Shown: piece by piece, positions 59,643 to 64,000 of the stretch | Layout of the letters: each line of letters starts with the position of its first letter | Numbering within the stretch: the first letter of the stretch is position 1 | Assembly: GCA_963921425.1 (NCBI GenBank) | Contig: OY992833.1 | Span: 2,792,501-2,856,500 of the forward strand | Length of the DNA stretch: 64,000 nt | Reading direction: 5' to 3' | Origin: Dryas octopetala | Taxonomy: Eukaryota; Streptophyta; Magnoliopsida; Rosales; Rosaceae | The notes under the pieces: generated by a model | The model's input: the letters and a program-made list of their open reading frames with translations, nothing else | What the model was told of the DNA's origin: nothing | The model's database searches: none | Position numbers and translations under genes: made by a program

Positions 59643-61000
59643 GACGGTTTGAATATAGCCAAACTGGCGAGCACATAAATGAGGATTATAGGCCTCAACC
59701 CCTCCCTTATTCCCAAACCCAGCACTGACGAAAATTAGGTCTCGACTAACCAAAACACTTTGCCAAAAGCATTTGTTGTGAAAAATCTCAGACTTAGTGG
59801 CCGGAAAGGCGTTAACTAGGTTTTGGCCTATGAATGAGGGGTGTTGGCGAAACATACTGGCTTACCATTGCTCTAAAATAATTTCTTTGGTGCCAAAAAG
59901 ATGGTCAAAGATGGCCTTGACAGTATGTTCAACTAGGGGGTATGTACACAGGTAGGCCGAAATAATTTTTTCGGCGAGAAGGGTGAGGGTGCAGTCCTAA
60001 ACTTAGGAAAATAGGCCTGAAGCCATACCTGAAACATCCACAAGGGGCCTTATCCCACTTGCATCTTCCAAGTTGTGGCCTCATGAAGTCCACGATAGAG
60101 ATGAGCTAAAACCCATAGGCCGAGGGCAAGCTGTTGCTAGAAGCCAGCATATCTCCTAGCAAGGCATATTCTTGGGTAAGTTTTGCTCCTTTTAGGCAAA
60201 CTAAGAACTTGCCGATCCAAAATCTTAGGAATGTTGCGTGTTCTTCGGTAGTAACAGTTGCTGCCTCCATTAGCTCAGAATCTTGGTCGTTTGGCCGGTA
60301 TAGGTTTTGTAATTTCCTACATTTTTATCGGCCCAGCTATCTCGCCAAAAGGTTGCACACCATTCAACTTTAACACTTTCATCAATCACTTTAACTTGGT
60401 TTGGGTCATCTATATCACCAAGTAGAGGAGAGATATCTTTGCCGAAAGTAGGGAGGTCAAAGATTGTCGTCATATCAAGAACGGAAGGAGTAAGGGCTCT
60501 TGGCTTTAGATTGAAGGTGTTGGTGGCAAGCCATAATAGAATCATATATTCCAAAATGATGTCAGATTGCCCTAAAATGAGGTTCAAGACGATAGACTCA
60601 CTCAAACCATTAGTCTAAAACTTTCAACCAAACCTGTTGGGGAGATTTTACGGCCAATGCTTCCATGCTCCTTCGGTCAAAAAATGCGTTGACCTGTCTA
60701 CACTTAGTTTGTAGCGAAAAAATAAACCTTCATCGGCTTCAGGCATCTCGGCCACGTAACATGGGCCGAGAGCAGTAGTACTCACATCTTGGGTGAAGGG
60801 GATGAGGAAGTCTTTGAGAATTGTTTCTCTCGACGGGGTCCAAGAGCATTCAACCCTTGGATAAGCAGATTCGCGTCCTTATCCAAGTCTCCGAAAAATG
60901 ATGGTGGAAATTGCAGAAGGTTTGCAGTAACAGTGGCGGTGGAGTTTTGGATATGGGCATCTTGGTTTTGAGTGTTTTCAGTTTGAGAAGCCATTAGAAC
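59643..61000 (-). pseudogene. plant mobile domain (PMD) protein relic, N-terminal and central parts
   Basis: The minus strand begins at about 60991 with M-A-S-Q-T-E-N-T-Q-N-Q and continues, through frame changes, to the PMD core. 60605-60270 reads L-E-Y-M-I-L-L-W-L-A-T-N-T-F-N-L-K-P and P-S-V-L-D-M-T-T-I-F. 60250-60120 reads A-T-F-L-R-F-W-I-G-K-F-L-V-C and Y-A-L-L-G-D-M-L-A. Near 60060-60000 comes G-P-L-W-M-F-Q-V-W-L-Q-A-Y-F-P. These are PMD (PF10536) landmarks in the right order, with stops and frameshifts. Whether this was a transposon-borne PMD gene or a host gene cannot be settled here, since no transposon ends are visible. Confidence 0.82.
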
Positions 61001-61531
61001 AAGAACAACAGGGGACATGAAAATCATAGAAGAAAGAGCAAATATGTTTTCTGCAAAGATTTTAGCAGAGTTTCGCTAAAAATTCTTCGAAAGTGTCGTA
61101 ATGGTGATGGTTCCAGGAGGTATTTACAGAAGAGTTGAAGAAGGATGGTTTGGGTTTTCGAATTTCAAAAAGGAGAATGATTATTTTATTAAATGAAAAG
61201 ACGGGTTGCGTGTTTTTATTAGGATCATTAATGTCTCGAAAACATAAACCAAGGCAAATAATGATTTCTTTATACACGCCGTCTCATCATAACTTCATAA
61301 CCTACCCCGGTCTGACACGTGCCCTCACCTCTTACCATTTTATTTTGCCATTATAAATGACAGCTGTAACACATACCCACTTCTTCACCGTTTCAGTTGT
61401 ACTTATATTCTTGAACTTTAATTTTGCAAAATTTACCAAGTATTGAAGTTCTAGACAAAAAATATTTCAAGTCATCATGTTTCCAGCCAATGTTTGGCCG
61501 CAACATTACGACTTGGGGGGGGGGGGCAATG
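61001..61531. other. upstream flank of the PMD relic
   Basis: No gene. Ends in a run of 12 G (61516-61527) followed by CAA. The G run could be a polypurine tract of an LTR element, since TGTTAGTACCC follows. Confidence 0.4.
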
Positions 61532-62824
61532 TTAGTACCCTTCTAAAATTCCACGTGTTGAACAGATTGAAAGACATAAGTTGCCACATACTATGCCAAG
61601 TCAACACAAGTCAAATTTATTTCTTTCTTTTGGCCCAACATACTCTCAGGCCAAAAGGAAAATACCCGCCAGAAGGTAAAATTTTCCACATGTTTTCCGA
61701 GAATAAGGGGAATGACTGGCCAGAACAAATCAACCAAATTCATTCTTATATTTGCCAGCATGTCAAACGGATAAGAATAGGCAACATCTGGAGATAAGGA
61801 CAACTCATTACCTAACCCAGGGCTTGCGTCAGCATGAGAAAAATATCCTGGCATCACATATCTAGGCCTTATACGTGGATGTCAAAGATCAAAACCCTAG
61901 CTCAGCTTTGAGGATTATATAAAGCAAACAAGGCTACAGTACAAAGGGCCTTCACCTCAACACAAAACCAGAGTTTTATTCCAATTTCATATTCACAATT
62001 CATGTATTGTCATTGATCTGTATTGTTTCTGAACTTTCAATTTTCATTCTAGACTAGAAATTGTCCTTTTAGAAAGTCATCAGGTACTCTTTTGTGCTTT
62101 GGTACTTTTTTCAACTTTATTTATTGTATTTCCATGTCATTATTGTATTTCCATGTCATTTCTCCATCAATATGGATCTTCTAGCTTTATTTAATGCATT
62201 TTGAATTCCTTTTTTGTTTTGACTATCGATTTCATCAAAAGTGCTTTGTTTATCATGGTTTATGGGCTCAAATCCCTATATTTCCATTATTGAGCATTTA
62301 TTTCTTATTTATGCGATTATTCTATCCTATTAAGTCTTTATGTCTCAGGTTACGTCGTCTTCTTCAAAATTAAGTTTATTTCCATCATTTATCATGCATA
62401 AATCTACAATTCTTAGTTATTTCTTTTCTCCTTTATTCCAGATCTGGTTTCCTAGTTATCTTTAGTTCATTTTCTGTTTACAAAATACTTTTAACTTCAA
62501 TTCTCACTACACACACACAATGAAGTCCTAAGATTCTTTAGGCAAAGAAAATAACCTAGGCCGAGTTTGGTTTTCTCTCGGTCGGACAATTGTTTGAAAG
62601 AAGTCAAATTCAGGCCAAAAGGCCGATTCTCTCTATTTTCCGGCCTATGAATACTTACGGTCGGTGGCACACCCACGCGTATTAAAAGAATCAAAAAATG
62701 TGCAACCAATCTCGGTCCACATGCACTTTTGTGCTAAAACCACAGTGAGATATTTTGGTTTTTGTGTTATGTAGGAAGGAGTCTACCATTTGAACTAGTT
62801 AATTAAACAAATTGACATTGAATC
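61532..62824 (+). other. LTR-like sequence with promoter, boundaries unproven
   Basis: Starts TGTTAGTACCC directly after the G run. A good TATA box GATTATATAAAGC lies at about 61913, followed by a leader-like region. A right boundary, partner LTR or target duplication was not found. No coding region. Confidence 0.4.
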
Positions 62825-64000
62825 TGTGAGACCCGCAAAATTTTCAAATTTATTTTGGGATTTTTCTTTATTTTCTAAAAAATTTTATAGAATTTATTTG
62901 TCGAAAAATCTAATTTTTCCACCTTGAGCTTTAATTGTTTGACTAACTTTGACTAGGGTTTTGACCCAAGTTAGACCTTTAAAAGGTAGTACTTTTACTC
63001 ACAAATCCAACGGTGTAAGTCTCGTATTATTCCGAGTCCGGGAAATTATTTTATGAATTTTCCAAATTTTATTTTTTTTTAAAGCATTTTATCTTAGTTT
63101 GTGGAGTTTGAAATTTCTGAAATTTTTCTAAGGGCAAATTGGTAATTTGACCTCATAGTTAATTAGTACTAGTCAATACGAGTCCGTAGTATTTTTTGGG
63201 GTATTTTTCTGAGTCCCGAGCTATTTTTAATTAATTTTTGAAGTTGAGAGAAATAATAAAAATAAAATAAAATAGGAAATCACCAAATCGCGCCACGTGG
63301 CACGATCTGGAGCGTCCATCGCTGCATGGCAGCAAGATCTGATGGCTGCATGTGCAGCCAAGTGTCAGGGCATGCGCCACGTGTCACTTCCTCATTAGTC
63401 CAAATTGTGACAGTTGACTTGAGTCAACCAAGTTGACTCACTTTTTCTCCCCTACAAATAGTGCCGCACCTTCAGTTGATCCCTCACAAATTCAGCCGCA
63501 CGCTTCCCAAGAGAGAGCTTCTCTCTCCTCTCTCCTCTCTCCTCTCTCATCTCTCCTCCTTTCTCTCTCTTCTTCAATCTTGTTTTGAGTTTATCTTGAG
63601 TTCTGAGCTCCGATCGACGATCCGATTTCACCTACGCGATCGTGGCGCGCGACAAGATCTTCGATTCTAGTAGTGTGAAGGCTAGGTTTTGGTGAAGTTA
63701 AAAAAAAAATCATTTCTGAGCTCCATAGGTAATTTCTTAATCCCTGTCGAACTTCTACCAAAATTTTGTTAAATTAATCTCTTGTTAATTAGGCTCTTTT
63801 AATCTTGTTACTTAGCAAGTCTAGTAGTACCGAGACTCTGCCCGTGGGAAGTCTTCAACAGGTATACCCTCAACTCAGCTTATTTAATCTGCTGTTATTT
63901 AAGTTATGGTTATAGACGGAACGCCGTTTAAACTGTTGTTATCAAATGAATTTAATAAATATTAAGGCCATATCAGTGGTAACCAAAAAACGTGATGACT
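62825..64000 (+). mobile_element. gypsy-type LTR or LTR element, cut by the window end
   Basis: Begins TGTGAGACCCGCAAAATTT, the TGTxAxACCC style of the long solo LTRs seen at 11218 and 29900. An A/T-rich promoter segment (CTACAAATAGTGCCGC, about 63454) is followed by a CT-rich tract at 63520-63575, as in the leaders of those LTRs. The right end is outside the window. The short frame at 63461-63670 is probably not a protein. Confidence 0.6.

Noticed and set aside
1..64000. A new prokaryotic-type defence or biosynthetic system
   Set aside because: All recognised content is plant nuclear genes, pseudogenes and transposons; no clustered unknown genes with shared orientation or spacing were seen.

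Overview
This is nuclear DNA of a flowering plant, most likely a eudicot. The signs are spliced genes with GT-AG introns, plant LTR retrotransposons, and CACTA, hAT and Mutator-type DNA transposons. There are also relics of two plant-typical protein families: a plant mobile domain (PMD) protein and plastid argininosuccinate lyase. I cannot name the species. A run of exactly 200 N at 6934-7133 shows that the sequence is a scaffolded draft. There are no operons, and I see no prokaryotic, organellar or viral block and no tRNA or rRNA gene.

Layout. 1-2.4 kb: likely the 5' (UTR and intron-rich) part of a minus-strand gene. 2.5-39.2 kb: a deep nest of transposons. The host of the nest is a decayed copia-like element that carries a Mutator-type MITE (3731-4942), a young copia element (18339-23431) and a gag-only gypsy-type element (24265-34515). 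The gypsy-type element carries a hAT element (25916-29356), itself split by a solo LTR (26640-28220), and a second solo LTR (29900-32658). The last 2.4 kb before the N gap (4534-6933) is repeated almost perfectly after it (7134-7690 plus 16849-18688), except that the second copy carries a 9,152-bp CACTA transposon (7694-16845). The CACTA has a 3-bp target duplication, a captured acylamino-acid-releasing enzyme gene fragment and a 4.2-kb solo LTR. The first copy shows the exact empty site. The simplest reading is two haplotypes placed end to end. A hAT transposase relic and a hAT MITE follow, to 39.2 kb.

39.7-44.4 kb: the one gene that looks intact, a five-coding-exon RING-finger E3 ligase of RNF4/STUbL type on the plus strand. 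44.9-45.7 kb: an 802-bp terminal-inverted-repeat element. 45.8-50.2 kb: a 3'-truncated copia relic. 50.2-53.3 kb: microsatellite, MITE-like sequence and a poly(A)-tailed insertion. 53.5-57.4 kb: an argininosuccinate lyase pseudogene (stops, lost catalytic exons) with an 886-bp hairpin MITE in an intron. 57.6-61.0 kb: a minus-strand PMD relic cut in two by a solo LTR (58029-59637) of the same family as the one at 26640-28220. 61.5 kb to the end: LTR-like sequence, ending in an LTR that runs off the window.

The genes do not form a pathway. What the window mainly records is a layered insertion history that can be ordered from nested target-site duplications.
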